Origin: a virus
Direction: 5' to 3' (one strand)
IMG/VR virus record: IMGVR_UViG_3300028920_000059
Location: 21,789-85,788 of that record
Length of the DNA stretch: 64,000 bases
This document shows positions 31,277 through 39,774 of the stretch, piece by piece (the first letter of the stretch is position 1; every line of letters starts with the position of its first letter). A program made the position numbers and the translations under genes. Below the pieces are notes generated by a model. The model searched no databases and was not told the DNA's origin. It worked only from the letters and a program-made list of their open reading frames with translations.

Positions 31277-31716
31277 AAATCCTTGCCCTTCTCCTTCTAC
31301 TTCTCCCTCTCGCAGCAGAAACTGAAGTGGTATGGGCGTATGTCACAGCTTACTGCCCGTGTCGAAAATGTTGTGGGAGGCACGCTAACGGTAAGACTGC
31401 CACAGGTAAGCGGATTATCCGTCCAAGGCGTATGGAGGATCATTGGGGAATTGCCGCTGACTTTCGTGCGCTGCCGGAAGGTACTCGCATTATCGTCCCG
31501 GGCTACAAGCCCTCACGCTACTTCCCAGCCGACCACGCTTGGCTGGTTGATGATACTGGTGGTGACATGAAAACAGCATGGCGTTGGCCGTGGACACATC
31601 CAACTCAACCTCGTCGGGAGCGGTTTATTCATATTGACGTCCGCTTCATCCACCACCGCAATGCAGTGAAGTGGGGTGAGAAGTGGTTGCGAGTGACGAT
31701 AATACGCAGGGAATGA
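31273..31716 (+). CDS. secreted 3D-domain (double-psi barrel) lytic enzyme
   Basis: The 147-residue protein has an N-terminal signal peptide (LALLLLLLPLAAE, cut probably after AAE or nearby). The mature part shows the 3D-domain pattern: VTAYCPCRKCCG, GIAADFRALPEGT, VPGYKPS, the DDTGG triad region WLVDDTGG, and HIDVRFIHH. The family, related to MltA and RlpA, acts on peptidoglycan glycan strands. Here it is probably a lysin or a superinfection/entry enzyme. The holin-like genes are 17 kb away. Four Cys near the N-terminus may form disulphides. Confidence 0.72.
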   Translation: MKILALLLLLLPLAAETEVVWAYVTAYCPCRKCCGRHANGKTATGKRIIRPRRMEDHWGIAADFRALPEGTRIIVPGYKPSRYFPADHAWLVDDTGGDMKTAWRWPWTHPTQPRRERFIHIDVRFIHHRNAVKWGEKWLRVTIIRRE

Positions 31717-31731
31717 AAGGATTGAATTGAC

Positions 31732-32094
31732 ATGAAAACCAAAACCATCCTATGCTGCTTGTTGCTTTTGTTCTCCGTTTCAATTCTGGCGGAGGAGAAA
31801 GCCCCCACCATCAAGGACAGGGAGGCTCTAGCTTTTGCCGCTCTCTTCCAAGTGCTGTGGGAACAGGGGACTGAGGAATGGCGCAGTAAGTATTTCCACC
31901 TGAAAAGATTTGTCGCTTTGAAGGAGCGGTATGATTTGGTCATCCGAAAAAAGGAGGGGGGTGGTGGGTTTCGGGATCTGGGTCCCACCGATCCTGAGAC
32001 GATAATCAACAGCATCCGGGAAAAAATGAAAACTCATCAATCCGAAGTGTTGGAGATTCTGAATGCTGTTGCCCCGTCCGCTTCGGCGGAATAG
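31732..32094 (+). CDS. secreted protein of unknown function
   Basis: The 120-residue protein has a signal peptide (KTKTILCCLLLLFSVSILAEE) and a charged helical mature part. Its last residues SASAE are encoded by the first copy of a 36-base direct repeat that also covers the end of the next gene. No catalytic motif is seen. The start is weakly supported by GAAAGGATTG. Confidence 0.6.
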   Translation: MKTKTILCCLLLLFSVSILAEEKAPTIKDREALAFAALFQVLWEQGTEEWRSKYFHLKRFVALKERYDLVIRKKEGGGGFRDLGPTDPETIINSIREKMKTHQSEVLEILNAVAPSASAE

Positions 32095-32108
32095 TTGGGC
32101 GCGGACGC
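32072..32108 (+). repeat. 36-base direct repeat, copy 1 (hairpin with TTCG loop)
   Basis: CCCGTCCGCTTCGGCGGAAT followed by AGTTGGGCG forms a stem TCCGC, TTCG, GCGGA. The sequence is repeated with three changes at 32385-32421. The end GTTGGGC fits the consensus GTTRRRY of an integron R' site, although no matching GCCCAAC lies upstream of this copy. Confidence 0.75.
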
Positions 32109-32124
32109 CCGAAAGGAACTAAAC

Positions 32125-32445
32125 GTGCAACTGAAAATAAGAATATCAAAAACGCGCTACATCGCACTAAACATTACAAAGACAATCCGCGTCACCATGG
32201 ATGATGGAGAAGGCGGAGCCTGGGACAACATCGTGCATGTAGGCCGGTGTTTGGAAAAGAGCAAACCAAATATACGGGCATATCAAATGCATGTCCTGTG
32301 GTTTTGGCTTTCCTATTGGCGGACTGACTGCAAACCACTTGCGCACGGCTTGCATGAAATAGAGCCCAACCCCGAGCCAAGCGGCCCGTCCGCTTCGGCG
32401 GAATCGTTGGGTGAGGACGATCAAACACGGGGGGACGAGGCATGA
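32125..32445 (+). CDS. hypothetical protein between direct repeats
   Basis: The 106-residue protein has an N-terminal part with alternating strands (QLKIRISKTRYIALNITKTIRV) and an acidic C-terminal tail that includes the repeat-encoded PSASAE. A GTG at 32125 follows AAAGGAAC; a TTG at 32095 is an alternative. It is the only gene enclosed by the two 36-base direct repeats and may be a cassette-like insertion. No function known. Confidence 0.5.
   Translation: MQLKIRISKTRYIALNITKTIRVTMDDGEGGAWDNIVHVGRCLEKSKPNIRAYQMHVLWFWLSYWRTDCKPLAHGLHEIEPNPEPSGPSASAESLGEDDQTRGDEA
32364..32421 (+). repeat. 36-base direct repeat, copy 2, with attC-like ends
   Basis: The second copy is preceded by GCCCAAC (32364-32370) and contains CGTTGGGTG, which pair as the outer arms of an integron attC site (RYYYAAC and GTTRRRY). 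The inner hairpin is TCCGC, TTCG, GCGGA. Total length (about 49 bases) is shorter than most attC sites, so this is only a resemblance. Confidence 0.45.
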
Positions 32446-32501
32446 GCGGCCACCTCACTTCATTAGTCGATATGCGCCTCCCTTCCGAAAAGGAGCAGAC
32501 C

Positions 32502-32852
32502 ATGAACCGTCCTAAAGTCGTTTGCCTGTGTGGGTCAACCCGTTTCATTGACACCTTTCGGGAAGCCAACTGGACGGAAACCCTCAAGGGCAACATCGTG
32601 CTCTCCATCGGCTGTGATACCAAATCCAACGATGGGTTGAAGCTGACGATTGTGGATAAGACAGCTTTGGACATCCTCCACCTACGGAAGATTGACCTGG
32701 CTGATGAAATCCTGGTCATCAACGTAAACAATTACATCGGGGAGTCCACCTCCCGGGAAATTGAATATGCTCGCTCCCACGGAAAGCCGGTGCGGTATTG
32801 GTACCAGGGGAGGGAAGTAAGCGTGGAAGAGTTTTTTGGGGAGGAATCATGA
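32502..32852 (+). CDS. nucleoside 2-deoxyribosyltransferase-like protein
   Basis: The 116-residue protein begins MNRPKVVCLCGSTRF and contains LHLRKIDLADEILVINVNNY and STSREIEYARSHGKPV, the plan of small nucleoside deoxyribosyltransferase or nucleotide N-glycosidase proteins (RCL/MilB type) common in phages. The Glu in STSREIEYA is at the catalytic position. It could hydrolyse or exchange bases of (modified) nucleotides. The ATG at 32502 follows AAAGGAGCAGACC. The overlapping gene at 32849 follows. Confidence 0.68.
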   Translation: MNRPKVVCLCGSTRFIDTFREANWTETLKGNIVLSIGCDTKSNDGLKLTIVDKTALDILHLRKIDLADEILVINVNNYIGESTSREIEYARSHGKPVRYWYQGREVSVEEFFGEES

Positions 32853-33151
32853 GCTTACTCAATCGGGTATTTACCGACGCCGGCCGTGCTATGTGCAAGC
32901 AGGCGAACGATTCCCTGCAGGATCTCATCAACCAAGCAAAGAAGGTCAAGGCCTTCGGGCCGGAACCAAAGATCACCTGCGAGGAGATTGCCGGTCGCCC
33001 TGACCTGGGCGAAACCTATTTTATCAATGGACATCCCATACTTTGGTTCGGTCCTATCGAGATCGAACAAGTGCCCGGCCCCCACTATCAGATTCGCTAT
33101 CGGGTATCACGCGAGGTGAAGCAGTTGGGGCTGGAGGAGGAGGGCCAGTAA
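32849..33151 (+). CDS. hypothetical protein
   Basis: The 100-residue protein has a helical first third and a beta-rich remainder (GETYFINGHPILWFGPIEIEQV). The ATG at 32849 overlaps the preceding stop by four bases (ATGA) and follows GGGGAGGAATC. The stop overlaps the next start (TAATG). No family recognised. Confidence 0.6.
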   Translation: MSLLNRVFTDAGRAMCKQANDSLQDLINQAKKVKAFGPEPKITCEEIAGRPDLGETYFINGHPILWFGPIEIEQVPGPHYQIRYRVSREVKQLGLEEEGQ

Positions 33152-33759
33152 TGTTTTTTTGTGACGAGTGCGCTGAGAAAAACGGCTGGTCTAAGGGATT
33201 TGCCAAGTCCCACGGGGCTTGTGAGGTTTGTGGCGCTATTGGTACGTGCAGCGACGTTCCTGCAAGTCATCTACCATCAGGAGAAAACCATGAACCTACT
33301 CCACCCCCTCCAGGAGTCCCCGACATGAAGCAGCCCGAAGACACCAGAGACCTGCTGAGGATGCTGTGGGACGACAACGCCCCGGCTTCGCTTTGCCACT
33401 TGGCCGCCTATTGCTATACTCATGGGCACGGCGTTGAATACGCGCTGTCCCGGTGTGGAGATGATGAGGCAGACTGGCTCCGCTCCCACGGCTACCTCCC
33501 CACCGAGGAGCCTGCCCGAGAGCCGAGGCCGGGGGATGTGTGGCTTGGTATCGACGGAATAGTGCGGTTCCTGATTTCCAAAATGGACGAGACTTGGTTT
33601 TATCTTTACGTGAAAACACCGTCGGAGATTCATCCCCAGCAGCTTTATGGAATTGGCGAATTAGATAGTGAACATCTTTGCACCTACTTCCTCCATACCT
33701 ACGTCGGCCACATAAACGACTTCCGCGCCGTGCTCCTGGCCGCAGCCCGAGGAGAATGA
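33151..33759 (+). CDS. zinc-ribbon protein with a C-terminal unknown domain
   Basis: The 202-residue protein begins with a zinc ribbon FFCDECAEKNGW and CEVCGAIGTC (four or five Cys within 40 residues), typical of short phage proteins. A Pro-rich linker (EPTPPPPGVPD, about 50) leads to a second domain starting MKQPEDTRDLLRML that is found on its own elsewhere in phages. The arrangement could be a fusion of two small proteins. A 12-codon frame with a good ribosome site begins inside at 33289 and may matter for re-initiation. Confidence 0.6.
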   Translation: MFFCDECAEKNGWSKGFAKSHGACEVCGAIGTCSDVPASHLPSGENHEPTPPPPGVPDMKQPEDTRDLLRMLWDDNAPASLCHLAAYCYTHGHGVEYALSRCGDDEADWLRSHGYLPTEEPAREPRPGDVWLGIDGIVRFLISKMDETWFYLYVKTPSEIHPQQLYGIGELDSEHLCTYFLHTYVGHINDFRAVLLAAARGE

Positions 33760-33761
33760 CT

Positions 33762-34106
33762 ATGCCATTTTTTCGCAAGAAGCCTGTTACCGTTGAGGCC
33801 CATCAGTGGTACACGAACGGGGATCACCCAGAAGATAATAGCCGCCCAATCTCACCGGAGAACCCGTCGCTAAGCGAGGGTGAAGTGGTCCGGTACTTCC
33901 GTGACCCTAACGTGCCCCATATTAGGCCGTGCGAACATTGCGGGTATGTCATGGGCCACCACGGATGGATAGACACCCTGGAGGGTGGTCATATCGTCTG
34001 CCCTGGTGATATAATTATTACTGGTGTGCGCGGAGAGCGGTACCCGTGCAAGCCTGACATCTTCGCGGAGACTTATGAGCCGATCGAGAAGGAGGGGGGT
34101 GAGTGA
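33762..34106 (+). CDS. PGDYG-type phage protein
   Basis: The 114-residue protein begins MPFFRKKPVTVEAHQW and ends with HIVCPGDIIITGVRGERYPCKPDIFAETYEPI. Both pieces are typical of a small conserved phage protein in which the central Pro-Gly-Asp motif is diagnostic. Its function is not known to me. The ATG at 33762 is preferred over 33756 because GAGGAG lies seven bases before it. A Cys/His set (CEHCGYVMGHHGW) may bind a metal. Confidence 0.65.
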   Translation: MPFFRKKPVTVEAHQWYTNGDHPEDNSRPISPENPSLSEGEVVRYFRDPNVPHIRPCEHCGYVMGHHGWIDTLEGGHIVCPGDIIITGVRGERYPCKPDIFAETYEPIEKEGGE

Positions 34107-34351
34107 TGGTACTGCAACGGTACACCCCATACACCCGTGGCACCCAGATAGACTACGGATGCGGGGAATCGCCGGATGGCGCCTATGTCCGCTACTCAGA
34201 CGTAGAGCCATTGATAGCGACATTGCGCGAGATAGCGACTGATAGGCAGTGCGATGAGGTTGACTTGCGCACTCACGCACGCACTGCTCTCGACGCTGCC
34301 GGAATCCCCCTGGAGGATAGTGGGATGGGAATTGAGGATAATAGCACATGA
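34106..34351 (+). CDS. hypothetical protein
   Basis: The 81-residue protein has a beta-rich first half and a helical, acidic second half. The start is the ATG at 34106 (a GTG at 34103 overlaps the upstream stop); GGAGG lies just before. No motif is recognised. It is the last gene in the tight overlapping row that begins at 32502. Confidence 0.55.
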   Translation: MVLQRYTPYTRGTQIDYGCGESPDGAYVRYSDVEPLIATLREIATDRQCDEVDLRTHARTALDAAGIPLEDSGMGIEDNST

Positions 34352-34417
34352 ACGGCTAGAGTGTCTCGCCTGTAATGATGGAAACCTTACATTTACTTAC
34401 CATGGAGAAAGAATACG

Positions 34418-34642
34418 ATGTCCCAGGTAGAAGTAGGCAAGACATATCGGGAAGTGTGGCCGTTGGTCAACGGTAAACCTAATGTCCACAACAAACTCAT
34501 CCACGTGCGAGGAAAGGTGGACGACCAGTACATCATACGTTGGTGGAGGCCATCCAAACAACGCTGGGAATATATTTGTGAACCCGATTGGCACGTGGAA
34601 TCCCTTATCAAAAAAGGGACATGGATTCCCAAGTCCCCATAA
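34418..34642 (+). CDS. hypothetical protein
   Basis: The 74-residue protein begins MSQVEVGKTYREVWPLVNGK and is basic, Trp-rich and beta-rich (IIRWWRPSKQRWEYIC). A small SH3-like fold would fit but is not proven. The start follows GGAGAAAGAATACG. A hairpin that may be a terminator covers its end. Confidence 0.55.
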   Translation: MSQVEVGKTYREVWPLVNGKPNVHNKLIHVRGKVDDQYIIRWWRPSKQRWEYICEPDWHVESLIKKGTWIPKSP

Positions 34643-34660
34643 TTGGGGCCTTTCTTAGCT
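34637..34660 (+). terminator. weak terminator-like hairpin
   Basis: CCCC, a six-base loop and GGGG, followed by CCTTTCTT, overlap the stop of the preceding gene. Stem length is short; it may slow readthrough into the terminase operon rather than end transcription fully. Confidence 0.4.
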
Positions 34661-34694
34661 CTCCCCCTAAATAGGAAGTAAAACCAACAATCTC

Positions 34695-34722
34695 TCGACA
34701 GCTTCAACCGCCCCACTATACT
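34695..34722 (+). promoter_or_regulatory. promoter of the terminase/head operon
   Basis: TCGACA (34695-34700) and TATACT (34717-34722) are separated by 16 bases, the spacing seen at the other phage promoters in this window. The terminase small subunit gene begins about 40 bases on. An inverted repeat overlaps the downstream side. Confidence 0.62.
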
Positions 34723-34744
34723 TAGCGAACATATAGTTCGCTAA
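34722..34744 (+). promoter_or_regulatory. operator-like inverted repeat before the terminase gene
   Basis: TTAGCGAAC and its exact inverse GTTCGCTAA flank ATATA (34722-34744). It starts at the end of the -10 box and covers the transcription start, where a bound repressor would block late transcription. The arms are nine bases with no mismatch. The binding protein is unknown; the ribbon-helix-helix protein at 24215 or a distinct regulator are possible. Confidence 0.65.
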
Positions 34745-34762
34745 ATCAACAGAGGCGGTTTT

Positions 34763-35317
34763 ATGACACGCAACTTAGAAGTCAGAAACAAGACTCAAGT
34801 AGCACGATACCATCGCAAGGCCAAACTAGCGACAAGGCCACCAAGACCACGCCTCCGCAAGCGCCTCAGGCCTGTACGGCGCAAAACCACAGTCATCAAT
34901 GCAATACCAGGAACATACGGCAGTATAACAAAGCTGGCGCAGATACTGCATTGCACTACCGGAACGCTTGTTCATCAACTCAATCAACCAGGCTGGGAAT
35001 TAGTCAAAGAAGCGATCCAAGAAGAGGCGCTGAGGGCCAAAGAACAATCCCTGGTCAACATCTACGACATCGCCTCCAACGCGGCCAACCCAGTCGTGCG
35101 CCTCAAAGCGAATTGTTGGATCGTGGAAAAGACGATCCCAGGCTATGCGCCTACGACCAAGATGAAGGTTGAAGGAGATCCAGATTATCCGATTCGCCAT
35201 GAGCATCTTCATGTGGTGGCTCATCGTGATGTTTTGGATTGCCCTATCGAGGAGCGCAAGCGGGTACTGGCCGAGATGGAAGCTAGAGAGGTAGAGGAGG
35301 CGGTTGATGAGAGTTGA
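34763..35317 (+). CDS. terminase small subunit-like protein
   Basis: The 184-residue protein has a very basic N-terminus (residues 1-45) and a central HTH-like part (SITKLAQILHCTTGTLVHQLNQ) followed by helices and VDES acidic tail. This fits a small terminase that recognises packaging DNA. It lies directly before the large subunit with 77 bases between them. The family call rests on position and the HTH, not on a strong motif. Confidence 0.62.
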   Translation: MTRNLEVRNKTQVARYHRKAKLATRPPRPRLRKRLRPVRRKTTVINAIPGTYGSITKLAQILHCTTGTLVHQLNQPGWELVKEAIQEEALRAKEQSLVNIYDIASNAANPVVRLKANCWIVEKTIPGYAPTTKMKVEGDPDYPIRHEHLHVVAHRDVLDCPIEERKRVLAEMEAREVEEAVDES

Positions 35318-35394
35318 GGCATATTGAGGCATAAAAATGCGATTTGATCGAGGATGTCAGGGGTTGATGGGGGATGGTCGGGGGGTGAGCGATA

Positions 35395-36891
35395 ATGCCT
35401 AATGTTGACGCAACTGCCGAGGACCTGAAGTACGTGACTAAGGATGAGCTAGAGGCGTCTATCTGCCAGGACAGCTTCTATGAATTCGTCCAGCGCTTCT
35501 GGGATGTTGTCATTCCCGAGAAGCCAATCTGGAATTGGCATATCGAAGTCATCTGCGATGAGATGCAAAAGGTTGCCGAGCGGGTGTTTGCAGGATTGCC
35601 TAAAGAGAATGACCTGCTGATCAACGTCCCGCCTGGTAGTTCAAAGTCAACTGTGTGCTCTATCATGTTCCCGGCGTGGGTCTGGACGCGAGAACCATCC
35701 TTCAGCACGATCTGCGGTTCATACTCCTACACCCTCGCGGTTGAATTGAGTATGAAGTCACGCGATATTATCCAATCCGATAAATACCAGCGCCTCTGGC
35801 CAGACGTTCAATTGCGCTTTGACGCCAATCGACTCGACCGGTTCCGCAATATTGACAAGGGGATGCGCTTCACTACTTCAACCGGTGGCACGGTGACGGG
35901 ATTCCACGGACACTTTCTCATCGTAGACGATCCGCTCAACCCGCAAGAGGCTGTGAGCGATGCCGAGTTGAAGAAGGCGAATGATTGGATCGGGCGCACG
36001 TTGTCAACTCGCAAAGTCGAGAAGTCAATCACGCCAACCATCCTCATCATGCAGCGCCTCCACGAGGATGACCCTTCCCAGAATATGCTGGATAAGGCCG
36101 AAGAAGGCAAGACGACAGTTCGGCATATCAACCTTCCTGCTGAGTATAGCGAAGTCAACAAGAATGAAGTCAGGCCGCGCAGCTTACGCCGTCGCTATAC
36201 CCCAGACCCCGACAAAGAGGGATGGTTCTTGCTGGATCTACAACGGATGGATCGCAAGGTGCTTGAAGAGGCTGAGGCGCAGTTGCTTGAATATGGTTAT
36301 GCGGGCCAATTCTTACAACGCCCCGTGCCTCTCGGCGGTGGTGATTTCGATGTTGACAAGATGTTGATTGGTGAACCGCCGGCATCCGATAATGACTGGG
36401 TTCGTAAAGTGCGCTATTGGGATAAAGCGGGTACCCATGCTGGTGGTTGCTTTACGGTTGGCGTGCTGATGGGACTTGATGTCAATAACTTCACGTGGGT
36501 GCTTGACGTTATTCGCGTCCAGTTGAATAGCTGGGAGCGAGAGCAGTTGATGAAGCAGACGGCGCGCCTCGATGGGGTTGACGTGCGCATCGGTATTGAG
36601 CAAGAAGGCGGATCCGGTGGCAAGGAGTCCGCAGAGAGCACGGTTCGCAATATGGTTGGGTTCAATGTTGAACCAGATCGCGTAACCGGATCCAAAGAGG
36701 AGCGCGCCCGTCCCTTCCATACCCAAGTCAACGGTGGGGGTGTTCGGTTAGCTCGGGCTGATTGGAACAAAAAGTACAAGGATGAATTACGGATGTTCCC
36801 TAATTCAAAATATAAGGATCAAGTTGATGCTTCTTCTGGGGCGTTTTCTATGCTATCTTTGACTAACACGAAAAGAGTAGGAGTCTGGTAA
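35395..36891 (+). CDS. terminase large subunit
   Basis: The 498-residue protein has an ATPase domain with Walker A VPPGSSKSTVC near residue 78, Walker B FLIVDDP near 178, and a C-terminal nuclease domain with RYWDKAGT (first Asp) near 340, IGIEQEGGSGG and a last Asp (KDQVDASSGAF). It pumps DNA into the prohead and cuts it. The ribosome site (GGGGGTGAG) is eight bases before the ATG. Its stop overlaps the portal start (TAATG). Confidence 0.88.
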   Translation: MPNVDATAEDLKYVTKDELEASICQDSFYEFVQRFWDVVIPEKPIWNWHIEVICDEMQKVAERVFAGLPKENDLLINVPPGSSKSTVCSIMFPAWVWTREPSFSTICGSYSYTLAVELSMKSRDIIQSDKYQRLWPDVQLRFDANRLDRFRNIDKGMRFTTSTGGTVTGFHGHFLIVDDPLNPQEAVSDAELKKANDWIGRTLSTRKVEKSITPTILIMQRLHEDDPSQNMLDKAEEGKTTVRHINLPAEYSEVNKNEVRPRSLRRRYTPDPDKEGWFLLDLQRMDRKVLEEAEAQLLEYGYAGQFLQRPVPLGGGDFDVDKMLIGEPPASDNDWVRKVRYWDKAGTHAGGCFTVGVLMGLDVNNFTWVLDVIRVQLNSWEREQLMKQTARLDGVDVRIGIEQEGGSGGKESAESTVRNMVGFNVEPDRVTGSKEERARPFHTQVNGGGVRLARADWNKKYKDELRMFPNSKYKDQVDASSGAFSMLSLTNTKRVGVW

Positions 36892-38444
36892 TGGCTAAGC
36901 GAGTAACCAAGGGTCAGGTTTTCCGCAATGCGTTGGAAAACACAAGCACTCTTACCCCTCTACAACGAGGGTACGTACGGGAAATGATGGCGTTGAACGC
37001 CTCCCTGATGCGTTCCACCCTCCTCAACAAGCTCATTGATGATCGCCGGGACATCGATCTGGAGTGCGGCTATCCTAAGGAGCTCACCACCTCGCAGTAC
37101 AAACTGCTTTACGATCGGGAGGGTATTGCCACTCGCGTCGTGTCCCTGTTCCCTGAGGAGTCGTGGGTAGTGGACCCAAAGGTGGTAGAGAACGAGGATA
37201 CCGAGGAAAGCGCATTCGAAAAGGCGTTCAACGAGCTAGAGGAAAAGAAGCAGCTCTGGGCCTACTTGGCTAAGGCAGATGAAATTAGTGGCATCGGTTG
37301 CTACGGCATCCTCCTGCTGGGCCTTGATGATGGTAAGGACCTCAAGGAACCGGTGGATGGTGTACCCGAGAATGGTGAGCTTCCCACCGAGGGGAAGGCC
37401 ACCGAGCATAAGCTCCTCTACCTACGGGCCTTCGATGAGTCCTTGGTCAATATCAAGGCCACCGAGAAAGACCCCACCAACCCCCGCTTCGGCTTCCCTA
37501 CCATGTACAGCGTGAAATTTGAGTCAGTCACCAAGACGCGCACCGATACCGGAGAGATCACGCCAGCAAGCGGCCGGGAGCAACTGGTCCACTGGACGCG
37601 GATTATCCACCTCGCCGATAATCGCAAGGCAAGCGAGGTGTATGGCGTTCCTCGCATGCAGACCCTCTTCAACCGCCTCTACGATATTCGCAAGATCGCC
37701 GGTGGTTCTGGTGAGATGTTCTGGAAGGGCGGCTTCCCTGGCTATTCGTTTGAGATGGATCCCAACGCCAGGGCGCTCACTACTACCGAGAAGGAAACGC
37801 TGCAGGATGAAACCGCTGCCTACGCCAACGGGCTGCAGCGGTACATCCGCCTCCAAGGCATCACCGTCAATACCTTGGAGCCACAGGTTGCGGATCCTAC
37901 TGCGCACATTGACGTCAACCTGAACCTTATCGCTATCGCCCTAGGCGTACCCAAGCGGGTGTTCATGGGATCGGAGCAAGCGAAGCTGGCCTCCAGCCAG
38001 GACTCCAAGAACTGGAACAAGCGTGTTGCTCGGCGCCAAAACAAGTACCTCACCCCCTACGTTATCAAGCCCCTTATCGATAGGCTCATGGCTGCGGGTG
38101 TGCTTCCGTTGGTGGTGGAGTATGAAATCCAGTGGCCGGATCTGGACGCCCCGTCCGAGAAGGATAAGGCCGACGTGCTGGATGTGATGACTCAGGCGCT
38201 GGCCAAGTACGTGGGCGGCAACGTAGATATGCTGATCCCGCCCGAGCAGTACCTGGAGATGTTCGCCGGTCTCACCAAGGACCAGATCGAAACTATCATG
38301 GACGCCGCAGCAGAACGGGAGAAAGATCTGGAAGTTGATGAAGAGAAGCGCCGGGTGGAAGAGGCCGCACGCATCGAAGAGGAGAAGCGCCCAGCCAAGC
38401 AGCGGCGCCTTGAAGATCAACTCAAAGAGGATGAGAAAGAATGA
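36891..38444 (+). CDS. portal protein (DUF1073-like)
   Basis: The 517-residue protein has the features of portal proteins of the DUF1073 group: an early LYDREGIATRVVSLFPEESW segment, a central QSQDTEITYP-like region here LVHWTRIIHLAD, and a charged C-terminal coiled coil (EKDLEVDEEKRRVEEAAR). It forms the ring through which DNA enters. Size is typical. It is followed by a small DUF6527-like gene and then the Mu F-like protein, the usual order in many siphoviruses. Confidence 0.8.
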   Translation: MAKRVTKGQVFRNALENTSTLTPLQRGYVREMMALNASLMRSTLLNKLIDDRRDIDLECGYPKELTTSQYKLLYDREGIATRVVSLFPEESWVVDPKVVENEDTEESAFEKAFNELEEKKQLWAYLAKADEISGIGCYGILLLGLDDGKDLKEPVDGVPENGELPTEGKATEHKLLYLRAFDESLVNIKATEKDPTNPRFGFPTMYSVKFESVTKTRTDTGEITPASGREQLVHWTRIIHLADNRKASEVYGVPRMQTLFNRLYDIRKIAGGSGEMFWKGGFPGYSFEMDPNARALTTTEKETLQDETAAYANGLQRYIRLQGITVNTLEPQVADPTAHIDVNLNLIAIALGVPKRVFMGSEQAKLASSQDSKNWNKRVARRQNKYLTPYVIKPLIDRLMAAGVLPLVVEYEIQWPDLDAPSEKDKADVLDVMTQALAKYVGGNVDMLIPPEQYLEMFAGLTKDQIETIMDAAAEREKDLEVDEEKRRVEEAARIEEEKRPAKQRRLEDQLKEDEKE

Positions 38445-38710
38445 CCAGAATCAAGCACCTGGTCGTCGGTAAACGAGCCTACCCAACCAACGGTAGCTTC
38501 CCTGTTCGTGCGGGTGAATATGGGATCCACCCATTGAACGATCAGTGGTATGCGCGCACCCCGAACGGCTACTTAGGCTGTCTCTCCGAGCACGAAGTCA
38601 TCGAGCACGAGGATGGGACGATCACCGTCAACCCATCAATCTTGGTAGCTGACGAGAAGCGAACGCTCTGGCATGGGTATCTTGAAAAAGGCATCTGGAG
38701 GGAGTGTTGA
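38441..38710 (+). CDS. DUF6527-like small protein
   Basis: The 89-residue protein ends EDGTITVNPSILV...WHGYLEKGIW, a pattern of the small DUF6527 family often found in phage and mobile islands. Its role is not known. The start overlaps the portal stop (ATGA), and the stop overlaps the next ATG (TGATG), so it is translated as part of the head operon. Confidence 0.62.
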   Translation: MTRIKHLVVGKRAYPTNGSFPVRAGEYGIHPLNDQWYARTPNGYLGCLSEHEVIEHEDGTITVNPSILVADEKRTLWHGYLEKGIWREC

Positions 38711-39774
38711 TGCTCGACCCCACGCGTACGACGACATTGCGCAAGCAGTATTCAGCAGATATGAAGCGCCGATTTGAAACCGTGCGTAGGGCAACGGTGC
38801 GGACAATATATGATCTCGATGCTTTGGGCCTCGATGAATCCAAACCACCCGTATTCAATAACCTGATCACCAACGTCAACTTGCCAGAGAGACAAGCCTG
38901 GCGCTTTCAAACGAATGCGCAAAAGCTGGATTCATTCAATAAGTGGTTCAGCTCCCAAGTTGATCAGGAAATCCTCACGACTAACGTCAAAGGTGATCCA
39001 TGGACGGCCAAGTGGGTTGAATCCGCATACAAGAAGGGATCCATACGGGCATATACAGACGCTCACCCCGAGACACTAGCGCCTACGGGTGAATTCTATC
39101 TCGGATCGCGTGCCCAGTTCCTTGAGTCGGCGTTTGCCCGCCCAGAGCGAGTCAGCAAGCTCAAGTTCCTCTATACCCGCAGCTACGAGGACCTGAAAGG
39201 CATCACGAGCGCAATGGGCCAGCAGGTGAGCAGGGTGATGGCCAACGGTATAGCCCAAGGCCAAGGACCCGCCACCATTGCGCGAGAACTTAGCCAAACC
39301 ATCGATGGAATTACTCGGCAGCGCGCATTGGTCATGGCTCGGACGGAAATAATCGCAGCACACGCCGAGGGCCAACTCGACTCGTTCAAGGAGATGAACA
39401 TCGAGAAGGTGGGCGTGATGGCCGAGTGGAGCACGGCTGCAGACGAGCGTGTATGCCCACTTTGCGATGAGCTAGATGGTACAGTCATGACGGTAGAAGA
39501 AGCGAGAGGGCTAATCCCTCGGCATCCTAACTGCCGTTGCGCGTGGATCCCCGCCAACGTTGGCGAGAAGCGAGAGCGGGAGCGCCGATTCTGGTCAAAG
39601 CGAGAGAAGCAGCAGCGTATCGACCGGTCGTTGAAGAAGGAGCTACCCAAGCGTACCCGTGCGGGTGACCGCGTGCCTCAGACTGTCAAAGAAGCCAAGA
39701 GCCGGTCCACTTGGGCTGGCAAGAATGTAGAACCCAAGCCACCCCCACTACCCAGTGAAAGGCATCTGTCATGA
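38710..39774 (+). CDS. minor head protein, Mu F / SPP1 gp7-like
   Basis: The 354-residue protein contains the Mu F domain: TRTEIIAAHAEGQLDSF, EWSTAADERVCPLCDELDG and the C-terminal RHPNCRCAWIPA with Cys/His residues. Such proteins are packaged in the head and often act on DNA injection or assembly. The ATG at 38710 shares a base with the previous stop, and GGAGGGAG is upstream. A long basic tail after the domain is specific to this phage. Confidence 0.78.
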   Translation: MLDPTRTTTLRKQYSADMKRRFETVRRATVRTIYDLDALGLDESKPPVFNNLITNVNLPERQAWRFQTNAQKLDSFNKWFSSQVDQEILTTNVKGDPWTAKWVESAYKKGSIRAYTDAHPETLAPTGEFYLGSRAQFLESAFARPERVSKLKFLYTRSYEDLKGITSAMGQQVSRVMANGIAQGQGPATIARELSQTIDGITRQRALVMARTEIIAAHAEGQLDSFKEMNIEKVGVMAEWSTAADERVCPLCDELDGTVMTVEEARGLIPRHPNCRCAWIPANVGEKRERERRFWSKREKQQRIDRSLKKELPKRTRAGDRVPQTVKEAKSRSTWAGKNVEPKPPPLPSERHLS

